The notes beneath the pieces were generated by a model. That model was given only the letters and a program-made list of their open reading frames with translations, had not been told where the DNA came from and did not search any database. Positions 36,073 to 43,850 of a stretch of 64,000 nucleotides of DNA are shown one piece after another (within the stretch, counting starts at the first letter, position 1; every line of letters begins with the position of its first letter). Position numbers and translations under genes: made by a program. Source of the stretch: Caballeronia peredens (lineage in GTDB: Bacteria; Pseudomonadota; Gammaproteobacteria; Burkholderiales; Burkholderiaceae); assembly GCA_001544595.2 (NCBI GenBank), contig FCOH02000002.1:248001-312000 (forward strand). The letters run 5' to 3'.

Positions 36073-37140
36073 TCAGTTCTCGCTGCCCGGAGACGGATTG
36101 CCTGCGTCGGCGTCCTCGTTTTCATAGGCGCCGAGGCGGTTGTACAAGGTCTTCAGGCTCACGCCGAGCGCCTTGGCCGCGCGCCGCTTGTCGCCGCCGC
36201 AATGTTTGAGCGTGCCCAGGATGATCTGCTTCTGCGCGTCCGCGAGCGGCGTGCCGACCCAGACGTTCATCGCGTCGCCCTGAGTCACGGGTTTCTTCAC
36301 GCGCGACGCGAGATGCGGATGCGGAATCTCCACCGTCTTCTCCGCGAGAATGAACGCGCGATAGACCGTGTTCTTGAGTTCGCGCACGTTGCCGGGCCAC
36401 GAATACGTGCGCAGCACATCGAGCGCCCGCTTGCTGAAGACCTTGCTCGTGCCTTCCTGCGCGTTCATCTCCGCGAGAAAATACTGCGCGAGCAGTTCTC
36501 GATCCGCGTCGCGCTCGCGCAGGGGCGGCGCGCGCAGCGGGAACACGGCGAGGCGGTACATCAGATCTTCTCGCAGGCCGTTTTCCTTGACGGCCGTCAC
36601 CGGATCGCGGTTGGTCGCCGCGATCACGCGCACATCCGAACTGATGAGATCGTTGCCGCCGACGCGAAAGAACGTGCCTGTCTCCAGCGCGCGCAGCAGT
36701 TTGACCTGCCGCACGGGCGACATTTCGGTGACTTCGTCGAGAAACAGCGTGCCGCCGTTCGCATGCTCGAAGTAGCCGATGCGTCCCTGCACGGCGCCCG
36801 TGAAGCTCCCTTTCTCGTGGCCGAAAAGCTCGGCTTCGATGAGATTGTCGGGAATCGCGCCGCAGTTCACGGCGATGAACGGCGCGTCCTTGCGCGCGCT
36901 CTGGTCGTGGATGGTCCGGGCGACGAGCTCCTTGCCCGTGCCCGATTCGCCGATGATGAGCGCGGTCGCGTCGGTGCCGGCGACGCGCTCGATCTGCGCG
37001 TACAGCTCCTGCATCACGGGCGACGAGCCGTAGAGCAGTCCGTAAGATTTCAAGCCCGGCACTTCCCCCGCGTGGCGCTTTTTCTGCGCCGGCGTATTGC
37101 TGGCTGCAATGGGCGGCGGATCCAGATCGGTTGACGCCAT
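36073..37140 (-). CDS. Sigma-54 interaction (AAA+) regulator lacking a receiver domain
   Basis: 355 residues. After a 33-residue leader comes a full AAA+ domain: Walker A GESGTGKE (about 64-71), the sigma-54 contact loop as GSFTGA (111-116) in place of the usual GAFTGA, Walker [13 protein letters not shown], sensor regions [10 protein letters not shown] and [12 protein letters not shown]. The C-terminus has a Fis-type helix-turn-helix ([19 protein letters not shown]). No sensory or receiver domain is visible, so it may be controlled by its own level or by a partner. Same family as the gene at 39270. Confidence 0.9.
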   Translation of the reverse strand: MASTDLDPPPIAASNTPAQKKRHAGEVPGLKSYGLLYGSSPVMQELYAQIERVAGTDATALIIGESGTGKELVARTIHDQSARKDAPFIAVNCGAIPDNLIEAELFGHEKGSFTGAVQGRIGYFEHANGGTLFLDEVTEMSPVRQVKLLRALETGTFFRVGGNDLISSDVRVIAATNRDPVTAVKENGLREDLMYRLAVFPLRAPPLRERDADRELLAQYFLAEMNAQEGTSKVFSKRALDVLRTYSWPGNVRELKNTVYRAFILAEKTVEIPHPHLASRVKKPVTQGDAMNVWVGTPLADAQKQIILGTLKHCGGDKRRAAKALGVSLKTLYNRLGAYENEDADAGNPSPGSEN

Positions 37141-37760
37141 GTGTCCTGATGTGTCCTGAGGTGCTTGCGAATGTGGTGGTCGGGAGAGGCCTTCGATGCG
37201 TCGACGAAAGCCGTGGCTCGGCCTCGCGCGGGCGATGCGCTGTGGATGACCGCGCGCCTCGGCATGTGCAGCACGGCATGTGACGCGCTGCAGGTGATGC
37301 CCGCGCTACGCGATGTGCCCGTAGGCCGCTCTCCTTCATCGTGCGTCGGTCAAGGTTCGTCTGCCCGGCGCAGCGCGAAGGCGACGGACGAACCTATCTC
37401 ATAAACGCTATTTAACCATTCGCAACGACCTTGCGGCAATGCACGCCCATTGCAGCGAGGCAATTTGTCTGCACCGCGCGAGGCCGGCGGGCGCTTCCGG
37501 AAAGGTTCGCCGCGTACGCCGAGAAATTTACAACGCGACGCCGTAAATGTTACCCGGTCGGCTGGTCGCGTCGGACGGGCGGCAGCGCGCGATTCGTCCG
37601 CGCGAGCATTCCTCGACTGCAACGCCGGCTGCCGTCCGCATGCGATTTTGCAAAGTTGGCACGGAATCTGCATGGAGTAGGCAAATGTTATTCGAAAGTG
37701 CCGTCAGCGAGGCAATCTCGACGACGCAGACACGAGGACGGGCGAGAGAGGCAACGCATC
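37141..37760. other. Intergenic region between activator gene and small membrane-protein gene
   Basis: 620 bp. Holds the sigma-54 promoter candidate at 37657-37672 and, 109 bp upstream of it, the inverted repeat ATTTAC-N11-GTAAAT (37526-37548), which could be an activator site. The open frames that run through it are continuations of the downstream gene frame with poor coding character. Confidence 0.5.
37657..37672 (+). promoter_or_regulatory. Candidate sigma-54 promoter
   Basis: TGGCACGGAATCTGCA matches TGGCACG-N4-TTGCA with one mismatch and exact GG-N10-GC spacing; 88 bp before the ATG at 37761. Confidence 0.7.
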
Positions 37761-38108
37761 ATGGAAGATTTTTTCAAATTCGAAGCCGTGGCGTACGAGC
37801 GCACGAAACCCGTACGGCAGGGCCGTTCGTCGTCGATGCGCGGGTCGCGCGGCGAGCGCCAGGAACTCGCGACGGGCGAGCCGATCGACATCTATCACTG
37901 GGCCGCGGTCGCGCTGGTGACCGCGCTCATGTGCGCGGTGCTAGGCTATGCGGCGGGCACGCCCGCGCTGTCGCGCGCCGCGAACGTGACGAGTTTCGTG
38001 TTCGGCACCATGGGCGGCGCACTGATGGCGAGCGGCGTCGTGCGCAGCCTGCGCGCGCGCCTCGCGGCGGGCGGACGGCTCGTCGTGCCGGTCGTCAAGA
38101 CGCACTGA
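37761..38108 (+). CDS. Small inner-membrane protein
   Basis: 115 residues from the ATG at 37761 with AGAGAGG upstream. The N-terminal 40 residues are charged (MEDFFKFEAVAYERTKPV) and two hydrophobic helices follow (about 48-66 and 74-92), with a basic C-terminus. Not recognised as a named family. It opens a set of three small same-strand genes (this, 38250, 38679) ending at the terminator at 38997, downstream of a sigma-54 promoter candidate. Confidence 0.75.
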   Translation: MEDFFKFEAVAYERTKPVRQGRSSSMRGSRGERQELATGEPIDIYHWAAVALVTALMCAVLGYAAGTPALSRAANVTSFVFGTMGGALMASGVVRSLRARLAAGGRLVVPVVKTH

Positions 38109-38249
38109 CGGCACCGCCGCGCGCATCGGCCCGTCGGCCGGTCAATCGCGGGAGGCACGCATCGATTCCGCTCACCGGCTCCTCATCGGCGCACTTGTCG
38201 AACCCACTCATCGATCCACATCGACCCACTTAGGCGAGGACTCCACTAC

Positions 38250-38567
38250 ATGACTCAGACGACCGTCCAGCTTGCGTTGGGCAAGCAAAAGATCATCGAA
38301 GACATCAAGGTGCTGCTCAACGATTCGGAAGAATTGTTGCGGCTCTCCGCGACGCTGCCCGGCGAGGGCGTCGAAGCGTTGCGCTCGCGGCTCCGCGATC
38401 ACGTCGATTCGGCGCGTGGCGCGCTGGAAGACGCGCAGGCCAGCGCGCAGACGCGTTATCGCGCGGGCGTCGATTGCACGGAGAAGTATGTGAAGGAAAA
38501 TCCGTGGCAGTCGCTCGGCATCGCGGCGGGCGTCGGCTTTCTTCTGGGGCTGATCGTTTCCCGCTGA
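38250..38567 (+). CDS. DUF883 (ElaB/YqjD) family membrane-anchored protein
   Basis: 105 residues: an amphipathic helical region (about 1-75, ALGKQKIIEDIKVLLNDSEELLRLSA) and one C-terminal membrane helix with glycine spacing (ENPWQSLGIAAGVGFLLGLIVSR), as in ElaB/YqjD. Relatives attach to the inner membrane, bind ribosomes in stationary phase, and are stress-regulated in E. coli. 141 bp after the preceding small gene. Confidence 0.88.
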   Translation: MTQTTVQLALGKQKIIEDIKVLLNDSEELLRLSATLPGEGVEALRSRLRDHVDSARGALEDAQASAQTRYRAGVDCTEKYVKENPWQSLGIAAGVGFLLGLIVSR

Positions 38568-38678
38568 TTTTATTCGCCGTGAAGCCGCGCCTTTGAAGCG
38601 ACGTCTTCTGCGCGGCAAATGGCGATGGCCGTCGTTATCGACGGCATCGAATTTTCATGAAGATGGGAGAGAACACAA

Positions 38679-38912
38679 ATGGCACGTCCTTCGATTGGGA
38701 TTTTCGGCGCATTGTTCGCGGTCGGCAGTGTGCTGGCATGGAAATGGGTGCAGTCGCAGGACGCTGGGCGGCGCACCGCGCGCGATCTGAATCGCTGGGA
38801 AGACGAGGGCGGCAAAGTGCTGACGCCCGTGAGCGGCGCGAGCGCGAGCGGCGTCAACGGCCACGGCGCGGTAGGCGGCACCGCCGACGCGTGGCATTTC
38901 CCGCGTAGCTGA
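38679..38912 (+). CDS. Small membrane-anchored hypothetical protein
   Basis: 77 residues with GGGAGAG before the ATG. One N-terminal helix (IGIFGALFAVGSVLAWKWV) then a polar, glycine-rich tail, probably disordered. No known family recognised. Last gene before the terminator at 38997. Confidence 0.7.
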   Translation: MARPSIGIFGALFAVGSVLAWKWVQSQDAGRRTARDLNRWEDEGGKVLTPVSGASASGVNGHGAVGGTADAWHFPRS

Positions 38913-39269
38913 AAACGCGGGCGGAAAACCTCGTTTAATCGATGTAGAGCGATGTAGAACGCCCGCTCGACCGGCGCATTAATGATGCGACCAATGAAAC
39001 GCACGCTTCGCAAGCGTGCGTTTCTATCTTGATAAACGCTTATAATCACCGAAACTCCGCCATAAGTTACCTAAATGGAAAAACTTACGGTGAGATCAGG
39101 GTGAGAGTGCATCATCGGAAATTATTATATTTTTCGCGGATTTCACAGCCGGCCGATAATCGAATCGGCGCGTTGAATCCCACCGGCCCGCGCGGCACCG
39201 GCCGCACGGAGAAGACCACGCCGCTCAAGGCGTGTGACCCTGAAATGTTTTGCAAGAATTCGAGACGCG
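38913..39269. other. Gap before the response-regulator gene
   Basis: Begins with the terminator at 38997-39023. A TATAAT box at 39041-39046 has no good -35 partner. The AT-rich stretch 39100-39140 may be the promoter of the regulator gene. No gene seen. Confidence 0.4.
38997..39023 (+). terminator. Terminator of the small-gene operon
   Basis: Perfect 12-bp stem AAACGCACGCTT (38997-39008) with 39012-39023, three-base loop, T-rich tail. Confidence 0.88.
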
Positions 39270-40673
39270 ATGCCACACGTATTGATTGTCGATGACGATC
39301 CCAGTACCCGCGAGGCGCTAGCCGCGATCATCGGCGAAGACGGACTGACGACAGCCACAGCCGGCGACCTGCGCGAGGCGCGCATTCAGCTGGTGCGGCA
39401 GACGCCCGACGTCGTGTTCACCGACCTGAAGCTGCCCGACGGCACGGGCGTCGATCTGTTCGAAGATCTCGATCCGCGCTCGGGCGTCGAGTTCATCGTC
39501 ATTACCGGTCACGCGACCGTGGAATCCGCGGTCAGCGCGCTCAAGATGGGCGCCGCCGACTATCTGGTCAAGCCGATCAACATGCAGCGCGTGAAGGCGA
39601 TCCTTTCGCGCCTGCCGCGCGCCGGCGACCTGAAGGCCGAGATCGGCACGCTGCGCGGCGAGTTGCGCCGCATGGGCCGCTTCGGTCTCATGCTCGGCAA
39701 TTCCCCGGCGATGCAGACGGTCTACGACCAGATCGGCCGCGTGGCGCCGACTGCTGCGTCCGTGCTGCTGATCGGCGAATCCGGCACCGGCAAGGAAGTC
39801 GCCGCGCAGACGCTGCACGAGCTGAGCCTGCGCCGCAAGCACTCGTTTATCGCGGTGAACTGCGGGGCGATCTCGCCGAACCTGATCGAGTCCGAAATGT
39901 TCGGCCACGAACGCGGTTCGTTTACGGGCGCAGACCGCCAGCACAAGGGCTACTTCGAGCGCGCGAACGGCGGCACGCTGTTCCTCGACGAAATCACCGA
40001 GATGCCGATCGAGCTTCAGGTGAAGCTCCTGCGCGTGCTGGAGACGGGCATGTTCATGCGCGTCGGCACGACCAAGGAACTCGAAACGGACGTGCGCCTG
40101 ATCGCCGCGACCAACCGTGATCCGGAGCAGGCGGTGCTCGAAGGCAAGCTGCGCCTCGATCTTTATCACCGGCTGAACGTGTTCCCGATCAACCTGCCGC
40201 CGCTGCACGAACGCGGCAAGGACGTCGAATTGCTCGCGCAGGCCTTCCTCGACGAGCTGAACAGCCGCTACAACACGAAGAAGGGCTTCCCGCCCGCCGT
40301 GCGCGAGATGCTCGGTTCGTACAACTGGCCCGGCAACGTGCGCGAACTGAAGAACTACGTGCAGCGCGCGTACATCATGTCGGCGTCCGATTCGGACAGC
40401 ACGGCGACGGTGCCGCTGCAGATCTCGCTGTCGAAGCCCTCCGCGGGCACGGCCGTGACGATTCCGTTCGGCACGTCGCTCGCGCAGGCCGACCGGCAGC
40501 TCATCCTCGCGACGCTGGACCAGTGCGGCGGCGTGAAGACGCGTGCCGCCGAGATCCTCGGCATCAGCCTGAAAACGCTCTATAACCGGCTCGTCGAGTA
40601 CGGCGAGGACGCCAGCAAGGCGGCAGTCGGCGAGGGCGGGGAAGTCAGCGAGTCCGATCACGAAAATCCCTGA
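39270..40673 (+). CDS. Sigma-54-dependent response regulator (receiver-AAA+-Fis)
   Basis: 467 residues. Receiver 1-118 with Asp52 in VVFTDLKLPDG; AAA+ domain about 136-375 with Walker A GESGTGKE (169-176), GSFTGA loop (216-221, Ser for the usual Ala), Walker [13 protein letters not shown], and [13 protein letters not shown]-terminal Fis helix-turn-helix ([22 protein letters not shown]). No histidine kinase gene is adjacent, so it is an orphan regulator. The AAA+ and HTH regions resemble the product of 36073-37140 closely. Start ATG 39270 (MPHVLIVDDD) lacks a strong ribosome-binding site. Confidence 0.92.
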   Translation: MPHVLIVDDDPSTREALAAIIGEDGLTTATAGDLREARIQLVRQTPDVVFTDLKLPDGTGVDLFEDLDPRSGVEFIVITGHATVESAVSALKMGAADYLVKPINMQRVKAILSRLPRAGDLKAEIGTLRGELRRMGRFGLMLGNSPAMQTVYDQIGRVAPTAASVLLIGESGTGKEVAAQTLHELSLRRKHSFIAVNCGAISPNLIESEMFGHERGSFTGADRQHKGYFERANGGTLFLDEITEMPIELQVKLLRVLETGMFMRVGTTKELETDVRLIAATNRDPEQAVLEGKLRLDLYHRLNVFPINLPPLHERGKDVELLAQAFLDELNSRYNTKKGFPPAVREMLGSYNWPGNVRELKNYVQRAYIMSASDSDSTATVPLQISLSKPSAGTAVTIPFGTSLAQADRQLILATLDQCGGVKTRAAEILGISLKTLYNRLVEYGEDASKAAVGEGGEVSESDHENP

Positions 40674-40700
40674 ACGTCGCTTATCTTTAGACGAAAACGA

Positions 40701-40732
40701 CGCCTGCAGCTTGTAAAAGCGCAGGCGTTTTT
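40701..40732 (+). terminator. Terminator after the response regulator
   Basis: Stem CGCCTGC (40701-40707) with GCAGGCG (40721-40727), then five T. Confidence 0.85.
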
Positions 40733-40805
40733 CATTGGCAGGCGCGTTTTTCACGCCGATAATGTGACAGGAGCAAAACGAAGCGGAAGGACCGAAGGAC
40801 GTGAG

Positions 40806-40821
40806 GGGCATGCCCCTTGCG
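40806..40821 (+). promoter_or_regulatory. Candidate sigma-54 promoter
   Basis: GGGCATGCCCCTTGCG keeps GG-N10-GC spacing and the TTGC core; three mismatches to TGGCACG-N4-TTGCA. It lies 98 bp before the ATG at 40920. The embedded GGGGCATGCCCC symmetry could also be fortuitous. Confidence 0.5.
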
Positions 40822-40919
40822 TGGGTCGAGGTGACACTCCGGGCGCGGCACGGCTTTTTCGTCGAGCGTCGGCGCCGGGGTGCGGGAAAGTACGATCACA
40901 AGACCGCAAGGAGCCCGTC

Positions 40920-41126
40920 ATGCCCGAGTCCGCCTCCACCCGTGCCCGTATCGAAGCACAGACGCCGCAGCCGCCGGATCCGCCGGTAACGCCGCCCGAT
41001 CAGCCGCCGCCCGTTCCGATTCCGCCCGACACGAATCCGGACCCGACGCGCGAGCCTCCGGTGCCGCCGTCGCAGCCGATCGGCGATCCGCCACCGGGAC
41101 CGAACGAGGCGCCGCACGTTTACTAA
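40920..41126 (+). CDS. Proline-rich disordered small protein
   Basis: 68 residues with AAGGAG six bases before the ATG. Nearly one third proline (QPPDPPVTPPDQPPPVPIPP), no cysteine or tryptophan, and almost no hydrophobic core, so it is certainly unstructured or polyproline-II. No signal peptide. Family not recognised; a hydrophilin-like stress role is only a guess from its neighbours. Confidence 0.7.
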   Translation: MPESASTRARIEAQTPQPPDPPVTPPDQPPPVPIPPDTNPDPTREPPVPPSQPIGDPPPGPNEAPHVY

Positions 41127-41236
41127 AGAGGTCGCAGAGTGCTGAACCGCAGCCGTTGGACGATGCCCAGAATTCGTGCAAGGTTTGAATAAGTTTCCAT
41201 CCCGTTCGTAGGGATTACAACAGATGACGCAATAAT

Positions 41237-41270
41237 GACCGGCGACACGCTCTGTCGCCGGTCGTTTTTT
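41237..41270 (+). terminator. Terminator after the proline-rich gene
   Basis: Perfect 11-bp stem GACCGGCGACA (41237-41247) with 41253-41263, then GTTTTTT. Confidence 0.9.
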
Positions 41271-41350
41271 CTGAAGCTGCGCTTACCGAAGCGCAACGGG
41301 TCCGACGCCGCCGACGTCACAATCGCGACGGCCTTCTTTCTGGAGGCATC

Positions 41351-41587
41351 ATGAGGCATCCCGCACTCCGACGCTCAGCGCGTCATTCTTCCAAGCGCGA
41401 AGCGCGCGCCGAAGCGGCCAAGGCCGCCGGTGCACAAGGGGCATCCGCGCCGCCCGCGGTCCACGATCCCGCCGGCCAGAACCGCCCCGCGCCTGACGCT
41501 CCGCCGGACGGCGAGCACAACCAGGGCGGCGTGCGGCGCGAGGGAATCGACTATCAGCGCGACCTGGGTTCCGAGCAGGACTCGTGA
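41351..41587 (+). CDS. Small basic/hydrophilic hypothetical protein
   Basis: 78 residues with GGAGG six bases before the ATG. A basic N-terminus (MRHPALRRSARHSSKREARAEAAKAA) passes to a Pro/Gly/Asp-rich tail; predicted disordered, no membrane helix. No recognised family. It lies between a terminator and otsA. Confidence 0.65.
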   Translation: MRHPALRRSARHSSKREARAEAAKAAGAQGASAPPAVHDPAGQNRPAPDAPPDGEHNQGGVRREGIDYQRDLGSEQDS

Positions 41588-41630
41588 TTCCGGCCGGCCC
41601 ACAATCCGGCGAAAAAGAACAAAAATTTCT

Positions 41631-41657
41631 ACGCGGCGAGCAATTGCCGCGTGTTTT
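41631..41657 (+). terminator. Weak terminator before otsA
   Basis: Stem ACGCGGC (41631-41637) with GCCGCGT (41646-41652), then GTTTTC. The T-tract is short. Confidence 0.45.
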
Positions 41658-41709
41658 CGTTCGTCCGTAACATCTACATACAAATTTTAATTTCCGCCGG
41701 ATCACATAA

Positions 41710-41725
41710 AGGCACAACTTTTGCA
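41710..41725 (+). promoter_or_regulatory. Candidate sigma-54 promoter of otsA
   Basis: AGGCACAACTTTTGCA: GGCAC and TTGCA perfect, two mismatches overall, exact GG-N10-GC spacing, 54 bp before the otsA ATG. Confidence 0.8.
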
Positions 41726-41779
41726 TACCCTTGATCGCCAATTCGAGCATGCAACGACAACTGATGAGGTGATGCTGTA

Positions 41780-43231
41780 ATGAGCAGATTGATCGTGGTA
41801 TCGAATCGCGTCGCACCGATCCAGGAAGGCAAGCCCAGCGCGGGCGGCCTTGCGATCGGCGTTCTGGACGCGCTCAAGGAGACTGGGGGCGTGTGGTTCG
41901 GGTGGAGCGGCGAGATCGTCGGCGAGGCGGGCGCGCCTGTCCTGGAAAAGGCCGGGAATGTGACCTATGCGACCGTCGGGCTTACGCGCCGGGATTACGA
42001 CCAGTACTACCGTGGATTTTCGAACGCGACCCTGTGGCCGACGTTCCACTATCGCAACGACCTCTCGCGCTTCGATCGCGAGGAATACGCGGGCTACATG
42101 CGCGTCAACGGGAGCCTGGCCGCGAAGCTGAAGACGCTGCTCAAGCCCGACGACATCATCTGGGTGCACGACTACCACATGCTCCCGTTCGCGCAGGAGC
42201 TGAGGAAGCTCGGCGTCGAGAATCCGATCGGCTTCTTCCTGCATATTCCGTTTCCGGTGCCGGAAATGATGCGCACTGTGCCGCCGCACGAGGAACTGAT
42301 CGCGGCGATGTGCCAGTACGATGTCGTCGGCTTCCAGACGGAAAGCGATCAGCAGTCGTTCACCGACTACGTGGAGCGCACCGGCCGCGGCCATTTCAGC
42401 GAGGACGGCATGCTGCAGGCCTTCGGCCGCATGCTGAAAGTGGGCGCGTATCCGATCGGCATTTATCCGGACGCGATCGCCAAGGCGGCCGAGCAGTTCT
42501 CCAATCGCAAGCCGGTCCGCAGCCTGCGCGACAGCATGCACGGCCGCAAGCTCATCATGAGCGTCGATCGCCTCGATTATTCGAAGGGTCTCGTCGAGCG
42601 CTTCCAGGCGTTCGAGCGCTTTTTGCTGAACGCGCCGGGCTGGCATGGCCGCGTGTCGCTCGTGCAGATCGCGCCGCCAACGCGCGCCGACGTGCAGACG
42701 TATCAACGCATTCGCCAGAACCTGGAGGGCGAGGCGGGGCGCATCAACGGGCGCTTTGCGCAGCTCGACTGGACGCCGATCCAGTATCTCAACCGCAAGT
42801 ACGAACGCAATCTGCTGATGGCGCTGTTCCGCCTCTCGCAGGTCGGCTACGTGACGCCGCTGCGCGACGGTATGAATCTGGTGGCGAAGGAATACGTCGC
42901 GTCGCAGGATCCGGCCGATCCGGGCGCGCTCGTTCTCTCGCAGTTCGCGGGCGCGGCGGACCAGTTGCCGGGCGCGCTCGTCGTCAATCCGTTCGATCTG
43001 TCGCAGATGTCGGAAGCGCTGGAGCGCGCGCTGTCGATGCCGCTCGCGGAGCGTCAGGCGCGTCACACCGACATGATGGCGCCGTTGCGCGAGAACAATC
43101 TCTCGGTCTGGCGCGATTCCTTCCTCTCCGACCTGCGCAGCGTCGCGACGGCGACTTCGGTCACGGAGAAGACCGTCAAGACGGTGAAACAGGGCGCGAG
43201 CGAAGCGCGGCGGCCGGCGGCGAAAGCCTGA
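41780..43231 (+). CDS. otsA: Trehalose-6-phosphate synthase
   Basis: Family 20 glycosyltransferase that joins UDP-glucose and glucose 6-phosphate to trehalose 6-phosphate, a step toward the osmo- and desiccation protectant trehalose. 483 residues, normal length. N-terminal SRLIVVSNRV and GGLAIGVLDAL (UDP-glucose loop), WVHDYHMLPFAQELR, RLDYSKGLVERFQAFERFL, and LRDGMNLVAKEYVASQ near the C-terminal glucosyl site. otsB (the phosphatase) is not next to it. A near-consensus sigma-54 promoter candidate precedes it, which would be unusual for otsA. Confidence 0.95.
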   Translation: MSRLIVVSNRVAPIQEGKPSAGGLAIGVLDALKETGGVWFGWSGEIVGEAGAPVLEKAGNVTYATVGLTRRDYDQYYRGFSNATLWPTFHYRNDLSRFDREEYAGYMRVNGSLAAKLKTLLKPDDIIWVHDYHMLPFAQELRKLGVENPIGFFLHIPFPVPEMMRTVPPHEELIAAMCQYDVVGFQTESDQQSFTDYVERTGRGHFSEDGMLQAFGRMLKVGAYPIGIYPDAIAKAAEQFSNRKPVRSLRDSMHGRKLIMSVDRLDYSKGLVERFQAFERFLLNAPGWHGRVSLVQIAPPTRADVQTYQRIRQNLEGEAGRINGRFAQLDWTPIQYLNRKYERNLLMALFRLSQVGYVTPLRDGMNLVAKEYVASQDPADPGALVLSQFAGAADQLPGALVVNPFDLSQMSEALERALSMPLAERQARHTDMMAPLRENNLSVWRDSFLSDLRSVATATSVTEKTVKTVKQGASEARRPAAKA

Positions 43232-43273
43232 ATCCGCCCGGCGGCGCGCTTTCGCCCGACACAGCACGACACG

Positions 43274-43305
43274 ACCCGCGTTTCGCGAGAAACGCGGGTT
43301 TTTTT
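43274..43305 (+). terminator. Terminator after otsA
   Basis: Perfect 11-bp stem ACCCGCGTTTC (43274-43284) with 43289-43299, then seven T. Confidence 0.92.
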
Positions 43306-43343
43306 CGCGCTGCCCGCGCCGATCGCGGTGACTGCGGCGACTG

Positions 43344-43359
43344 CGGAACGGGACTTGCG
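43344..43359 (+). promoter_or_regulatory. Candidate sigma-54 promoter
   Basis: CGGAACGGGACTTGCG: exact GG-N10-GC spacing, TTGC core, three mismatches. It is 33 bp before the ATG at 43393, giving a leader of about 20 bases that contains AAGGAGG. Confidence 0.55.
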
Positions 43360-43392
43360 CCCTCGTCATTGACACGAACCAAGGAGGTCATG

Positions 43393-43725
43393 ATGAGCGG
43401 AAGCACTCTGAACCCGCCCGAAGACGACGGCGTGGAATACGGCAAGGGACACGGCACGGGCGCGCTGGGTCCGAGCGACTCGTCCGACAGCGGCTCGGAC
43501 GTGCAGGGCGAAAAGCGCTATCCGGGCGAAATCGATGACGAACTCGACGCGCACGCGCTCGGCCAGTCCGAAGCGGAACTCAATAGCGATACCGACCGCT
43601 ACGGCACCGGCGAAGCGGCTTCGGCGGACGGCGACAATCATCTGCAGCCGGACGGCGATATCCTGCCCGACGAGATCGAGGACGAAACCCGCGGTATCGC
43701 CGACGAGGACACCGATCCGACCTGA
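43393..43725 (+). CDS. Acidic disordered small protein
   Basis: 110 residues. AAGGAGG sits five bases before the ATG at 43393 (another ATG three bases earlier is too close). Very rich in Asp, Glu, Gly and Ser (GPSDSSDSGSDVQGEK, DGDILPDEIEDETRGIADED), with no Cys, Trp or Phe; predicted fully disordered and strongly acidic. Not a known enzyme. It resembles hydrophilin-type proteins in composition. Own promoter candidate and own terminator. Confidence 0.75.
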   Translation: MSGSTLNPPEDDGVEYGKGHGTGALGPSDSSDSGSDVQGEKRYPGEIDDELDAHALGQSEAELNSDTDRYGTGEAASADGDNHLQPDGDILPDEIEDETRGIADEDTDPT

Positions 43726-43750
43726 ACATCGCTGGACCGTAAGGACGAAA

Positions 43751-43782
43751 GCAGCGCGCTCCGGGCGCAGCGCGCTGCTTTT
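43751..43782 (+). terminator. Terminator after the acidic protein gene
   Basis: Perfect 10-bp stem GCAGCGCGCT (43751-43760) with AGCGCGCTGC (43769-43778), then TTTT. Confidence 0.85.
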
Positions 43783-43850
43783 GCACGCACATCGCATCGC
43801 CGGGCTAACATGATCCGTTGACACTTTTCGCCGCGCTCACGCTCCCGCCG

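Noticed and set aside
38150..38170. GGAGGCACGCATCGATTCC as another sigma-54 promoter
   Set aside because: The -12 half is absent at the required spacing; the gene at 38250 is more simply read from the upstream promoter.
43818..43823. TTGACA as a -35 box for the BrkB-like gene
   Set aside because: No -10 element at 16-18 bp.
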